Below are positions 33,578-45,541 of a stretch of DNA of 64,000 nt, in pieces. The notes below the pieces were generated by a model. That model saw nothing but the letters and a program-made list of their open reading frames with translations, made no database searches and was not told the origin of the DNA. The stretch spans positions 36,397,542-36,461,541 of the forward strand of contig NC_079492.1 in assembly GCF_020520425.1 (NCBI RefSeq), in the 5' to 3' direction. Both the position numbers and the translations under genes were made by a program. The DNA comes from Spinacia oleracea. Taxonomy: Eukaryota > Streptophyta > Magnoliopsida > Caryophyllales > Amaranthaceae. How positions within the stretch are numbered: position 1 is the first letter of the stretch; each line of letters begins with the position of its first letter.

Positions 33578-36500
33578 ATTGGTATCAGAGCCGGTGCTCT
33601 ATATTTTACAGGTAATCCTGATGAGTGATCCGGGAAAAGATGAACAAAGTTATGAAAGAAACAGTTCCCACAATTCTGCTGTTCCTGATGGACGAAAAGG
33701 AGGATAGCACGTATTTGATGATGATGATTAACACAAAGATTGAAGAAAAATAATTGGAGGTAAATTTTCAATCTTTATGATATTATTTATGTTCGCTCTT
33801 AATTGTTAAATATTATGAACATCATACGTTATATATTATTGGCCATATGTGTGTTCATTCCGTAACGCAGAAATAGAAATCAACGATTGATTGTGAGCAA
33901 CCTTGAATTAACCATGTTCATTTACAAGTTTTCAATAGGGCTTTGCTTTAAATTTAAAATAGTTCTTGCGGTTTTGAAGAGGAACAAAGTGGTCTTGTTT
34001 GTTTCACAATTCCAGCAAAATTAAAATTTTCTACTAGTCTTGTCGATATTAAAAATATTTCTATTTTTCCAAAAGGTTTGAAATATAATTTTATTATCTT
34101 GAATCTGAAAAGTTTGATTTTTAAATAGATTTTAAAAATTGCAAAGAATTTGTTTCATAAATATTTTACCAGGAACATGTGTGCAACAAGACTTGTTAAA
34201 AGCAATATTGATTTGAGATATCAAAAATTGTTTTTGCAAATTGTCGAAAAGGTCATGTAACCTGAATTGAACCACGTGACCATGAACACCAAAATTATTG
34301 AGATGGAACTGAGATTCGTTGTTCCTTGTGTTGTTTTCGGTAAAACAATTTTTGGTTCCAAAAGAGTTTTGAAATCTGTGTTTAAAAATTATTGAACTTC
34401 TTCATAATGCAAATAAAAAGGAAAAATCAGATTTTCAAAATAAAATTTTCAAAATTTGAATTTACTAGGAACAACCTATATATCGTTTATGGAACAAGTC
34501 ATATCAATTTCAAAACACGTTTTACGAATCAAAATAAGTTTCTTATTGGTGAAGTGTTGAACACATGTAGAGAACTTATATGGAAAATTCCGACTTTGAG
34601 TTTTGAATTGACTTTGATGGAACTAAGACATGTTCCTACAACTGTTTCTAGTAAAGATGACCTTATCTATTTTAAGAATTTGAAATCCGACTTTAACTGT
34701 TTTAAATACGATATTTATGTGTCGTCAATGGAAGAGAAGGTTTTCAAATCATTTCAAAAATTATCAATCTTCATCTCACTAGAAACAGTACAAGGAACAG
34801 ATCTGGAGGAACTGATTGTTCCTACTTATGGGAACTGAATTATTTAAGCAGTGTTATTTTAATATTTTCAAGGTGTATGCCTAAAGTCAAGAAGGTTATG
34901 CATTATGAACTATTTACTTATTCAGTACCATATGAATGCATAATTAATCTTGTTAGTATTAGTAGTATAGTAAAACATGTTTAAAAAAAAAAAAAAAAAA
35001 AAAGGCACATCTGACTACTCCTACTAACAACAAGGGACTCAAGCAAATTTGAGTACCCAAGACCAAGAACTGATCTATTTTGCAGGCCATATGTGAGAAA
35101 AGACAATATAAAGCTCATGACAAAAATGTTATTCATGCACATATTTGAAGACATATAAGTGTGTCTCACGAAAAAAAAAACTTTAAAAGAGATTCTAGCA
35201 GAGAAGTTGTGTTACATGTTTATATCATCATGCAAGAGATCTATAACGAAGAAATGGACAGCAAACAAATCACACAAAAAGGAAAGGAAAGATGGTGTAT
35301 CCCTTAAGGTCCGTTGAAATATCAGGAACAGACGCAGTAGGAACTGGATAAGGAAACAGTAAAAAGTCAAATCCAGTTCCTCCACAACAAGTCAGTTCCC
35401 TGTAATCAAGATGGATGAAAACAACGAACAAGCTCATATGGATCAAATTGAAGTTTCCAAGACTATGATAAGGAGAATGAATTATGAGTGATATTAAGAA
35501 GGGAGCTTAATCAAAATCCTTATTTACTTTGTGTGAATTACTTTGTTTCCTTTATTTCTTATATTATTAACTTCACTTTGTGTTTGGTTAGTTGTGCAAA
35601 TTAACGATAAGGTTTTGAAGGAAAAGAAATTGAAGCGTTAAAATATGTTCCACGTATCAAGGGAACAGAGACCAAGATTTGGCGGAACGACTGAAGTACT
35701 TAAGAATACAGGAACGAAAACCAACGTATCCATAAGAAGGCTTTGACGCTGACGCACAAGTTCCTGGTCCAACTCATGAGGAACTCAATTTCAGAAATAT
35801 AACAGAAGTTCGGGAACAACTCTCTTAGTGAATGGACAACAAGGAACATCAACAAGGTGTACTGTTGTAAGTACAAAAGAGACTATCAAAAGGGAGTATT
35901 CACGTCTAGAATTTTCTGTATATTTATGCTTTAATATATATTTATTTCTTGAAGACTAACCTACTAACCTTATAATTGCACAAAAGATTACATTTGGGTC
36001 TTAATTTTAGATTACATCATTGTGAGCGAAAACAAAGATGCTTTACTGGTTAATAAAGACCCCAAACTGGCCAATGCAACTTATTCCTCAGATCTACGAG
36101 AGACAAACCAAGATGAAGAAGCATGGTCAAGCATAAAGACCAAAGGAAATAGAACGAGTTCCTGTTCAGATGAAAGAGGAACAGGGAACAGGGAGCAGTT
36201 GAGACGAACCATTCAGCATCACTTAGAGCGTTCCAGCAAAGAAGAAAAGAACGCGAACAAGATCTCAACAAATTAAAAGGTGTCACAAGGAGCAACTGGA
36301 GTACATGTGAAACTAACACTTAATGAAACTCGTAAGCAAGCCATCAATGATCAAACCATATCCAATGTTTTCAAGCAAGTTTGAACCATGTGAGGTATAA
36401 CACTCTTACTCATATTAATGATGTGTCAAATTGCATGAATATCGCACCATTTATTTTAAGCAACTTTCTAAATGCTATTTCATGTGAATAAATGCTTTTG

Positions 36501-37458
36501 ATGCTATCACCAAGTAGTAAAGGAACAAGACTTGCTGAAACTAACATGAGCATAAAGTACTCTTTTCCCAAATGAACTTTTTCGTTTAGGGCCCTTGTAC
36601 ACTTTTCAATTGAAGTAAATCATGCACGCCTATAAGTCAATGTGTCACACTCAATTCTCATGTTTTAAAAGACATATTCACTTGCCCAAAATTATTAGAG
36701 GACTCGTTGAGAAATTTGGATGTTGTCCCAATACAAAATTCCTAAGTTGCCAAAGGAACAATGAAAGAAACGTTGAAGGAACAAGGCAGTAGTGTTCCTG
36801 AAATATTGCACTTCTTTTTAAATCTTTTAGAGGGAACAAACTTTCAATACCAATATCATTCCCCAAGTCAGGTTTGTGTTTTCGTGATTGGGTTGAGCCT
36901 ACCCAGGCCGAGCCATTAGCATAATTCTACAATCTTATGATTGTGGGTGTGTGCTAAGTTCAATCATACTCTACAATCCTGATCTTGTCTTTCTCCATAT
37001 CATCTTTCAATAATTTTGAATGTTCTTTCCTTATCTCATATCATATGTGTACTCTACCACTTCACACTCTCACTACCCTTGAACTCCAAAAATATATTCT
37101 TCTTTCCTATGGTTCGACGATGCATGAAGAGTAATAATTATGAATATGTTTTGAGAGGGAAGTCAAATATGAAGTAGAAGCAGCGGGTTATTATTTATCA
37201 ATAAAAGCTTTGAAGGAAAATCACCGTATGATGTACGTATCACATAGAAATTTACTAGGTATCATATGGAACTTCACTTCTACAAGGTTCCGCATGAAAG
37301 AAGATGGTAAGGAACTCAGGGGGAATAAGGTAGGGAACATTGAACATGATTTTGATATTCGATGGTGGAACTTATATTTAATGGTAAGTCCTTTCTATAT
37401 TACTATATGATCTTATACTCTAGGAAAGCTCAAAATTTTGTAATGACGCCTTTGTTTC

Positions 37459-37585
37459 AAAAAAAAAAAAAAAAAAAAAAATCAAAAAAAAAAAATCAAA
37501 AAAAAAAAATCAAAAATCAAAAATCAAAAAAAAAAAAAAATCAAAAAAAAAAAAATCAAAAAATCAAAAAATTGAAGCAAAGGTG
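37459..37585. repeat. A-rich (tcaaaaaa)n tract
   Basis: Runs of A separated by TC form an imprecise array of about 125 bp. The lysine-rich frame across it is an artefact. Confidence 0.9.
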
Positions 37586-38514
37586 ATCAATTCTTGTACT
37601 TTATTATTTTCTCCTAGAATTCAATTATTATGAAGAATATCAATGAGTTACAGAAATTTAAACTCATACACTCGTTGAGCAGTAAAGGAACAGACGGTTC
37701 TAGGACCAGGAACAGGAAAAGGAAGCAACACTAATGTTAGTTCCTGTTCCACTAAACTTGGTAAGTTGAACAGCCACTGCAGGCACTGATTTCAACAGTC
37801 AGTCCATGTTTCCCTATGATGTCAGTTCCTTATGGAAGATTGGTGATATATGGGAACTTGGTACGATAAGGTGCTACATACAAAGAGATGGAGGTGTGTT
37901 GGGTTTGGTTTCATATTCATTAAAAAGCTCTAATGATTGTTGAGGACCTCATTTAAAAGAAGAAACCACAAACACATCATCTACCCTTGGTTCCCTCTAC
38001 TCGATTATTCACCAAGCCTTTTCTTCACACCATTTCTACTTAATTCTCGCCCTTGGCAATTAATAATGAAACCATTTTCTTCTAACCTTTTTTTGATATT
38101 ATTTGTCAAGTTACTTCATTGCTTCTAACATTGGGTCTTTGGATTGTGAATTGGAATTATGTAGCAACAACATCCTTAGTTCAAAATTGGAAACTCGAGG
38201 ACTTTTGGGACAAACAAGTGTCTAACCTATAAGGTGGTGTGTGTGACATATAAACTCAGGGTGTGTATGGTTAACCTAAAAAGATTGTGTGCAAAGTAAC
38301 CCTTTTCGATAATGCCAAAAGGGGGAAGAGTATGTATGATGCTTATTGTTTGATATAATACAATCTAAATCCTTATCTATATGGTGTTTATTAGTATTGC
38401 TCTTACTATGTCATTATACTTGTTCATAAGTTGTTGGTTTACAAAATTAAGGGGGAATAAGTGTAATCGATTTATTGCTTAAATTGTGATAAGCATCATT
38501 AGTTTGTCATCATC

Positions 38515-38528
38515 AAAAAGGGGGAAAT
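38515..38528 (+). promoter_or_regulatory. Polypurine tract of the LARD
   Basis: aaaaagggggaaat directly before the 3' LTR start TGTTGAG. Confidence 0.85.
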
Positions 38529-40635
38529 TGTTGAGTAATGAGGTTTTGATGATTGTAAACTAATGATGATTATCTATTTAACATGTGTGTCAAGATGCGC
38601 GCAGGATGAACAAGTTATGATTGAAACAAGAAACAAGTAACACGAGCAATGAGAAGTTATTGTTCACTAAAGTGAAGATGGCTACGTCATACATGTTGTT
38701 TATATGTAAATTAGCATTTACATTGGTAAACTTCATGTGGTAAGTACAGTGACAAAGGAAGAACGAAATGATACTTTATATGGTCCAGCAGGAACAACCA
38801 GAAAGAGATCAGAAACTGTTTATCAGAGTTCCTAGTTGTCTGACTGTTCCTGTTCCTAGTCACATGTACGACATGTACTTGTATGCGTTAATAGAGTTTA
38901 GGAGTGCATATAATACTTTCATATTTGCATCCTAATATGTTTGTTATACTGTAGGTAAGAGTCCATATTGGGATAAGTTGTTTATTAGACGTAGGATTTT
39001 GCATTAGTCTAGGTCTCTCATATTATCCTATCATAAGTACATATAGTTGTATGTGCTTAGGACTCTTCATATAGTTAGATATGCATTAGGAGTCTTGTAG
39101 GAATGCATATCATAGCTGGTGTCATTTATCATATATTATGATGTATTGTAGACGGTTTAGGAGTCTAAGAGTTTTAGTTTGCATAAGCATTTTAGGAAAG
39201 ATTAAATGCTTAGAGTTTAAGCTTTCATAATTAGTATTATGCGTAATATAGGACTGTTTAGATTCACTGTATTTTAGGTATTTGAGTCACATAATATTTG
39301 CCATACATATTAAAGTTCTTATTAGGGTAGGAATATTATTTATGTATTAATATATTATATTCCATATTATCCTATGTGTATTTTAGTCAAGCAAATATTA
39401 TAATATATGATTTATGCATATCTATCATACTTGACTCAATATCTAACGTGGTTTATTATGCATGCAAAGAAATGATAAATGACGTGTGTAGGTAAGACTT
39501 TGAAGAAGACCCAAAGACTTACAGGAAGAACGAGGATTCAAGAGTTAGAGAATCCAAGAGAAGAGGAACTTGGACTCGAGGAGAATTAAGAGTACAAGTA
39601 CAGAGAAAGAGAAGAGAAGAAAATCTAGTAGCATTAGTGTGCTTAATAGATTTGTTTTAGAAACTGAAAGTTCGGAGCTGGTGGAACAACGTACGTGGAA
39701 CAGTGTCAATGACGAGGGTACTGGTCCTAGTCTGCACGTAGTATATAGGATTGCATGAGTATAGTATTTAGATCACGTTACCTTAGAGTTTGCGTCCTAA
39801 TAGAAGTCTAAACATAATAATACTAAGTCATGTACTAAGGAGTTTTAGTATATTTAGGATTATGTGTTTGATAGTAATTAGGATTGCATTAGTTAATGGT
39901 TAAATAATGTTTATCTTGTTTAAGAGTCATGATAGGAAAGGAGTGTCGTTTAGATAGAGTTTTCATTAATATATCTACTGCATAAAGAGATATTATTCGA
40001 TCATATGTTTGTTAGAGTCTTAGGATAAAAGTCTATCATGATAGAGTTCTATTAGGTCTAGGATTCCTAAATAAAAGATAAACATAAAATATATCTTCTA
40101 GGGTTAATAGATAACATGCATCACTATATATACTGCATTCATAAGTCTAGGAAAATTGTCTGACTTAGTGGTGTTACGTGCTTAAGTTAAATCTACATTA
40201 TAACCCACGTCAGTACCGTCAGTTCCTGTTCCACATACGTAGTTCCTGCTCCAGCAGAATTCCAGATTCTATTTGTTATTCTATCTTTTATACTTGAGAG
40301 TTGGGAAGGGGTTTGAGTGAACCTTGTAATTGAGAGAATCAGCTTGAGTCGAGCTGAAGAGTTGAGAGAGAAGATCTCTAGAGAGATCATTGAGAAGGAA
40401 CGGTTGAGGGACTGTTCATAAGGGAGTTGAGTTTAGGGAACTGTGATTTTCCTAATTAGTAAAAGGGTTTAAGTCCCTACGGGGCCGTGGTTTTTCCTCT
40501 CTATTAGGGTAGAGAGGTTTCCACGCTAAAATCTCTCTTGCAATCTCTTAATGTTTTTAATTCCGCGAAAAAGTAGATCCAACATCTACAAACACTAATT
40601 CACCCCCCCTCTTGTGTTGTTCATCTAAACTAACA
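38529..40635 (+). repeat. 3' LTR of the LARD (2,107 bp)
   Basis: TGTTGAG...CTAACA, complete and uninterrupted. It gives the reference for reconstructing the split 5' LTR. It ends at the ACTTG target duplication, inside intron 1 of the carrier pseudogene, 63 bp from the exon 1 donor. Confidence 0.92.
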
Positions 40636-41072
40636 ACTTGTTTCTCATAACTCTATCACTAAATCCTAAAGAGAATACCGATCGAATTTGGAGATTTACT
40701 TACCTGAGTAGCAATGGCTTTGTAAACATTCAAACTGTTTCCTCGCCACAGGGAAATGATCCCGTCCTGTTTGAGTGTTCTATAAAAGCAGTCCTCCATG
40801 CCCTTGTAAGGAGTAGATAAGAAACCAGATTTAATCAACTCATTCTGATTTTGTATCAGGAGATGGACTCGTTCAATGGGCGCCATAGTTGTGTTAGCAG
40901 CAACAGTGTATATTCCTTCCGCCAAATGGAAAGCTATCAACACTTCTTTACTTATAGGCTCCTGATTAGATGCTACTGGAGGTAAAGGCACTGGATGTGA
41001 AAATCGATGAAATTTCCGGTAACTGTCGAACAGCACAATTATCCCATTACCTTGATTCATGTCAATTGTCAA

Positions 41073-41116
41073 AACAAAGTTTGCCTTGCTCCTACCTAAT
41101 CAATGTTATATATTTC
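41073..41116. other. Host sequence upstream of carrier copy 1
   Basis: Only 44 bp of host DNA separate the exon 1 ATG from the next Copia. A further 58 bp (45221-45278) and 50396 onward are the continuation. Confidence 0.6.
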
Positions 41117-41312
41117 TGATAGAATATGGAAAGTATTGAGTCAACAATATTTTTGTAAATAATATATTTTGTAATTATGTAGTTTACCTTAGGCACAATA
41201 TTAGGAAAAATAGTTGCAATTAGTTGCTAGTCTTCAGCCGTGAATTACGTTGTAAACTACTGTATATTAATCTCCTAAGATAATGAGAATAGCAAGGAAA
41301 TAATCTCTTTCA
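41117..41312 (+). repeat. 5' LTR of Copia-2
   Basis: TGATAGAATATGG...TCTTTCA, 196 bp, followed directly by the PBS. Confidence 0.93.
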
Positions 41313-41425
41313 TGGTATCAGATACTAGGGTTTTCTCCTTCTCATCTCCACATTCTTCTTCCGCTGCCCTAGTCTTCCTCTTCCCTCTCTAATTTTTTCC
41401 TTCAATCTTTTCGTGTGCTCCATCC

Positions 41426-42868
41426 ATGGCAGACACCAAGTTCCACCCGGCCTTGACTGTCTCCAACATCAAGAATCATATTTCGATCACTCTTGAGATG
41501 GACACGGAGAACTATTCGGCTTGGGCCGAATTATTCAAACTTCACGCACGCTCTCACCGTGTTCTTTCCCATATACTGCCGACTGGGAAGGAACAGGCTC
41601 CTTCCACCGACGACGAGAAGGAGTTGTGGTCCACCTTGGATGCCACGGTGCTTCAATGGGTGTATGCAACCATCTCCAATGACCTATTGCATACCATCAT
41701 CGAAGAAGATATCACGGCAAAGGAGGCATGGGATCGCCTCCGTAACATCTTCCTCGACAACAAAAATTCTCGTATTGTAGCCCTGGAACAACACTTTACT
41801 CATGTTAAGATGCGGGATTTTCCGCATGCTTCTGCATATTGTCAACGACTCAAACGTCTGGCCGATCAGCTCAAGAGCGTGGGTGCTCCGGTCAGCGAGA
41901 GCCGTCTTGTTCTTCAACTTGTGGCTGGCCTCACCGAGGCATACAAGAATTTGGGCACCAATATACGGCAAAGAAAACCCCTAACGCCGTTCACCGAAGC
42001 CTGCTCCAGTTTGCGCTTGGAAGAGAAGGCGCTGGCTGACATGACCGACGAAGCTCCGGCGGCTATGGTAGCTGCCACTCACTGCGACTTTGAGGATTCG
42101 CAACCCCATGACCACTCGGGCCATCACAACCACCACAACCGCGGTAAGAATCACCACAAGAATCGTGGTAATGGTGGAGGGAAAAAGAGTGGGGGTGGAC
42201 GGGGTTCCGGCGGAAACGGCGGCAGACGCCGTGGTGGTAGCCGTAGCTCCGGCGACGCACAACAGATCCCAGCACAGCAGTGGCCAGCTCCTCCTTCGTG
42301 GCCTTGGGGATGGATGCCACAATGGGCTCCTCCATGCCCATACCCAACTTCACAGTGGCGTCCAATTAATGTTTCTGGCCCAGCCATGCCAATGGCCCAA
42401 CCAGGAATCTTGGGAAGCAGGCCACCACAGCAGGCCTTTGCAGCAGGCCCAGCTCCTCAGTGGACTCCACACACACAGTGGGCTCCAACAGATATTGAAG
42501 CAGCCTTGCACACAATGACTTTTGGCCAACCAGATCAGAATTGGTATATGGATACCGGTGCCACATCCCATATGACGTCCGATAACGGTACTCTCTCGTC
42601 TTATTTAAATTTGAGCAATCATAATACTGGTATTATTGTTGGTAATGGACATTCAATTCCAATTCGTGGTTGTGGTCATGCTACATTATCTTCCCCGAAC
42701 CCCCCTTTATCTTTAAAAAATGTCCTTCATGCGCCCAAACTCATTAAGAATTTAATATCGGTTCGTAAATTTACAACTGATAATTCTGTTACTGTTGAAT
42801 TTGATCCTTATGGGTTTTCTGTGAAGGATTTCCGGACGGGGACGGCTCTCATGAGGTGTGATAGTTAG
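41426..42868 (+). pseudogene. Copia-2 gag-protease
   Basis: 480 codons from ATG (MADTKFHPALTVSN...). Residues about 20-210 form a copia-type Gag domain (NYSAWAELFKLHARSH...). Residues about 225-285 are a His/Gly/Arg-rich basic stretch in place of a CCHC knuckle, followed by a Pro/Trp/Gln-rich segment. The protease motif WYMDTGATSHM lies near residue 375. The frame ends at TAG 42866, after MRCDS and directly before GDLYPL, where the polyprotein should continue in the same frame. A point mutation to stop is therefore likely. Confidence 0.85.
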
Positions 42869-45024
42869 GGTGATCTTTATCCCCTCCTTCCATCCACTAC
42901 TATACACAAGTTACAACCCCGGTCCACTCCTTGTGTATTTTTGGGATACCCACCAAACCATCGTGGCTACAAATGTTTTGATTTATCCTCGAACAAAATC
43001 ATTATTTGTCGTCACGTTTTATTTGATGAGACTAAATTTCCGTTCTCCACGATCAATAATCCACATACCCACACTTATCGGTTCCTGGACGATGGACTGT
43101 CACCATACTTAGTCCATCATCTACAAACTGGCCCACCAGCTCAACCTACTTTTGCTGCCCCTGATTCGGCCCAATCTCCCCATCCCCTCCATAATGGGCC
43201 GCCTACAGATCAGCCCCATGCGGCGCCCTCCATGCAGCCTTCCTCTCCAGTGGGCCAGACCCACGTAGACAATTCCTCACCAGTTCAGCGCCATATGCCT
43301 CACCTTCCAATGGGCCAGCTCACCCCTACAGCCCAATCCACCTACAACAACCAAAAATCACCAACTCCACCTCCGGTCCAGCAGCCACAAACCCAACCAC
43401 GAATGGTCACTCGTAGTCAGCACGGGGTTTTCAAGCCCAAGCGCCCTTTTAATCTTCATACCACGGTTACGAAATCCCCTATACCTCGGAAACCGTTGGA
43501 TGCACTACGTGACCCGGATTGGAAATTGGCCATGAATGATGAATATGATGCTCTTATTCTAAATAGGACGTGGGATTTGGTACCCCGCCCCCCTAATGTC
43601 AATGTTATTCGTTCTATGTGGATTTTTACTCATAAAGAAAAATCTAACGGTGATTTTGAGCGGCATAAAGCCTGTCTTGTAGGTGATGGCAAAACTCAAC
43701 AGGTTGGCATTGATTGTGGTGAAACTTTCAGTTCGGTAGTGAAGCCGGAAACTATCCGCACTGTCCTGAGTCTATCGTTATCTAAGCATTGGCCCATCCA
43801 TCAGTTGGATGTCAAAAATGCTTTTCTTCATGGCGAACTCAAGGAAACAGTGTACATGCACCAGCCCATGGGTTTCCGCGATCCAGCTCATCCTGATTAT
43901 GTTTGTTTATTGCGCAAGTCCTTATATGGGCTTAAGCAAGCACCGATAGCATGGTATAAAAGATTTTCTGTTTATGTTTCATCTATTGGTTTTCATAATA
44001 GCAGGTCTGACAACTCCTTGTTCATTTACAACAAGGGGCAAGACATGGCTTACATCTTATTATATGTGGATGACATCATTCTTACTGCTTCGTCTGATTC
44101 TCTCCGACGCTCAATTATGGCTCTTCTTGGTTCTGAAATTGCTATGAAGGACTTAGGTCCTTTGAACTATTTCCTAGGCATTGCCGTGACTCGTCACAAG
44201 GGTGGTATGTTTCTCTCACAGTGAAAGTACGCAGAAGAAATAATTGAGTGTGCCGGTATGTCATCATGTAAGCCCTCTTCCACTCCGGTTGACAATAAAC
44301 CGAAGGTGAGCGCCTCGTCTAGTGATCCATGTGCGGATCCAACTCACTTCCGAAGTCTTGCAGGTGCTCTTCAGTATCTTACTTTCACCCCCCGGATATT
44401 TCTTATGTCGTGCAACAAATTTGTCTTCATATGCATGCTCCACGAGATACACATATGCTTGCTCTCAAGCGCATTATTCGATATATTCAGGGGACTCTGG
44501 ATCATGGGTTGCATCTCTACCCGTCTTCCTTTTCTGATTTGGTGGCATATACAGATGCTGATTGGGGGGGATGCCCGGATACAAGGCGTTCTACCTCGGG
44601 TTACTGTGTTTTTTGGGGGGATAATCTGATCTCCTGGTCATCCAAACGTCAACCTACTCTATCCCGCTCAAGTGCGGAAGCGGAATATAGGGGGGTGGCA
44701 AATGTTGTTTCTGAATCTTGCTGGATACGTAACCTCCTCTTGGAACTGCAATGTCCGGTCCGTAAGGCAACTTTGGTTTATTGTGATAACGTCAGTGCCA
44801 TTTATCTCTCCGGAAACCCGGTACAACATCAACGCACAAAGCATATTGAAATGGATATCCATTTCGTCTGTGAGAAAGTCGCACGTGGACAGGTTCGTGT
44901 TCATCATGTCCCATCCCAATATCAGATCGCCGACATTTTCACTAAAGGACTTCCCCAAGTGTCATTTGAAGATTTCCGGGACAATCTAAACGTTCGTAAA
45001 CCTCCTGTTTCGACTGCGGGGGTG
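42869..45024 (+). pseudogene. Copia-2 pol remnant: no integrase, broken RT-RNase H
   Basis: After the TAG the same frame passes straight from the pre-integrase region to the post-integrase CVFLGYPPNHRGYK motif. The HHCC and catalytic core of integrase are absent, an in-frame deletion of roughly 1 kb at about 42925. RT follows with LDVKNAFLHGE, YGLKQAP and YVDD (about 44062). It stops at TGA 44222 after MFLSQ, shows a one-base loss in a C-run at about 44388, and resumes with RNase H (YTDADW, SSAEAEYRG, DIFTKGL), ending at TGA 45025-45027. The copy could not integrate by itself. Confidence 0.88.
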
Positions 45025-45220
45025 TGATAGAATATGGAAAATATTGAGTCAACAATATTTTTGTAAATAATATATTTTGTAATTATGTAGTTTACGTTAG
45101 GCATAGTATTAGGCAAAATAGTTGCAATTAGTTGCTAGTCTTCAGCCGTAAATTACGTTGTAAACTACTGTATATTAATCGCCTAAGATAATGAGAATAG
45201 CAAGGAAATAATCTCTTTCA
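45025..45220 (+). repeat. 3' LTR of Copia-2
   Basis: 196 bp, about 96% like the 5' LTR by eye. The RNase H stop codon overlaps its first bases. Confidence 0.93.
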
Positions 45221-45278
45221 ATTTCAGCAGTCAGCTTCTGAACAAATACCCACCACTTTTTGGTAATTCATCAGTACT

Positions 45279-45460
45279 TGTTGAGATAAATTAGGATTGT
45301 AATGTCCTAATACTAGTAGTATACCAGGATATGTAGAATTGTAGTACGTAGGCATATTCAAATTAGAATTGGAGTAGGAGTTAAATACAATGTATTATAT
45401 ATAGCTGCCTAAATGTAATGAGAATATCATATTTTGTGAGATTAAACACATTATTTGTCA
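45279..45460 (+). repeat. 5' LTR of Copia-3
   Basis: TGTTGAGATAAATTAGG...TTTGTCA, 182 bp, followed by the PBS. Confidence 0.93.
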
Positions 45461-45541
45461 TGGTATCAAGAGCTAAGGTTTGATTTTTTTTTCCGCCAAT
45501 TAAACCTAATACCCCAAAGAGTGTATTGAAGGCTGTAAACC

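Larger units (their letters stand above)
33578..38528 (+). other. Non-coding internal domain of the LARD
   Basis: Begins with att and the PBS TGGTATCAGAGCCGGTGC (33580) and ends with the PPT. The longest frame (34392-34838, 148 codons) has no recognisable Gag or Pol motif. Dozens of GGAAC/GTTCC pentamers, often as ggaacagg or gttcctgttcc, are spread through the whole segment. Low-complexity tracts lie at 34981-35003 and 37459-37585. Confidence 0.75.
21621..40635 (+). mobile_element. Long-LTR non-coding retrotransposon (LARD-like), interrupted by Copia-1b
   Basis: It is flanked by perfect ACTTG duplications (21616-21620 and 40636-40640). It has a 5' LTR (21621-22200 plus 32051-33577), PBS TGGTATCAGAGCCGG at 33580, an internal 4.95 kb without gag or pol, PPT at 38515-38528 and a 2,107-bp 3' LTR. 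By eye the LTRs differ at only a few positions, so it is young. The terminus TGTTGAGTAATG and the PPT style resemble Sirevirus-type Copia elements, which may supply proteins in trans; that relationship is inference. Confidence 0.88.
20823..41072 (-). pseudogene. ADP/ATP-carrier-like gene, left copy, split by LARD insertion and decayed
   Basis: Exon 1 is 41072-40704 (donor CAG|GTAAGT). It carries the first mitochondrial-carrier repeat (APIERVHLL, PYKGMEDCFYRTL, SLWRGNSLNV). Exon 2 starts at 21586 (acceptor CATTCAG) with the second repeat (YPLDYARTRLAND), then GLYIGYN. It needs a +1 shift in an A-run at about 21390. Exon 3 starts near 21098 and carries the third repeat, where the ADP/ATP-carrier motif RRRMMM reads SRRMMM. 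A further shift lies near 20945 and a stop at 20825. The family exchanges ADP for ATP across the inner mitochondrial membrane. The carrier signature PxDxx[KR] is lost in repeat 3 (PVTCVS) and altered in repeat 1. Exon-1 start is the first ATG; no clear presequence is visible. Removing the LARD leaves a first intron of about 100 bp. Confidence 0.8.
41117..45220 (+). mobile_element. Copia-2, full-length structure but integrase deleted
   Basis: Perfect ATTTC duplications flank it (41112-41116 and 45221-45225). It has 196-bp LTRs (41117-41312 and 45025-45220), PBS TGGTATCAGATAC at 41313 and a purine-rich tract gactgcgggggtg before the 3' LTR. The LTRs differ at about 7 of 196 positions, so it is older than Copia-1b or the LARD. 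At 4.1 kb it is about 1 kb short of a full element. Confidence 0.93.

Noticed and set aside
34392..34838. 148-codon frame in the LARD interior as a Gag
   Set aside because: No zinc knuckle, no capsid motif and no similar frame elsewhere. Length is within chance for A/T-rich sequence of this size.
37362..37586. Lysine-rich 74-codon frame
   Set aside because: It reads through an A-rich low-complexity tract.
32512..39758. Identical 62-codon proteins at 32512-32700 and 39570-39758
   Set aside because: They are the same stretch of the two LARD LTRs; duplication is explained by the LTRs and gives no evidence of coding.
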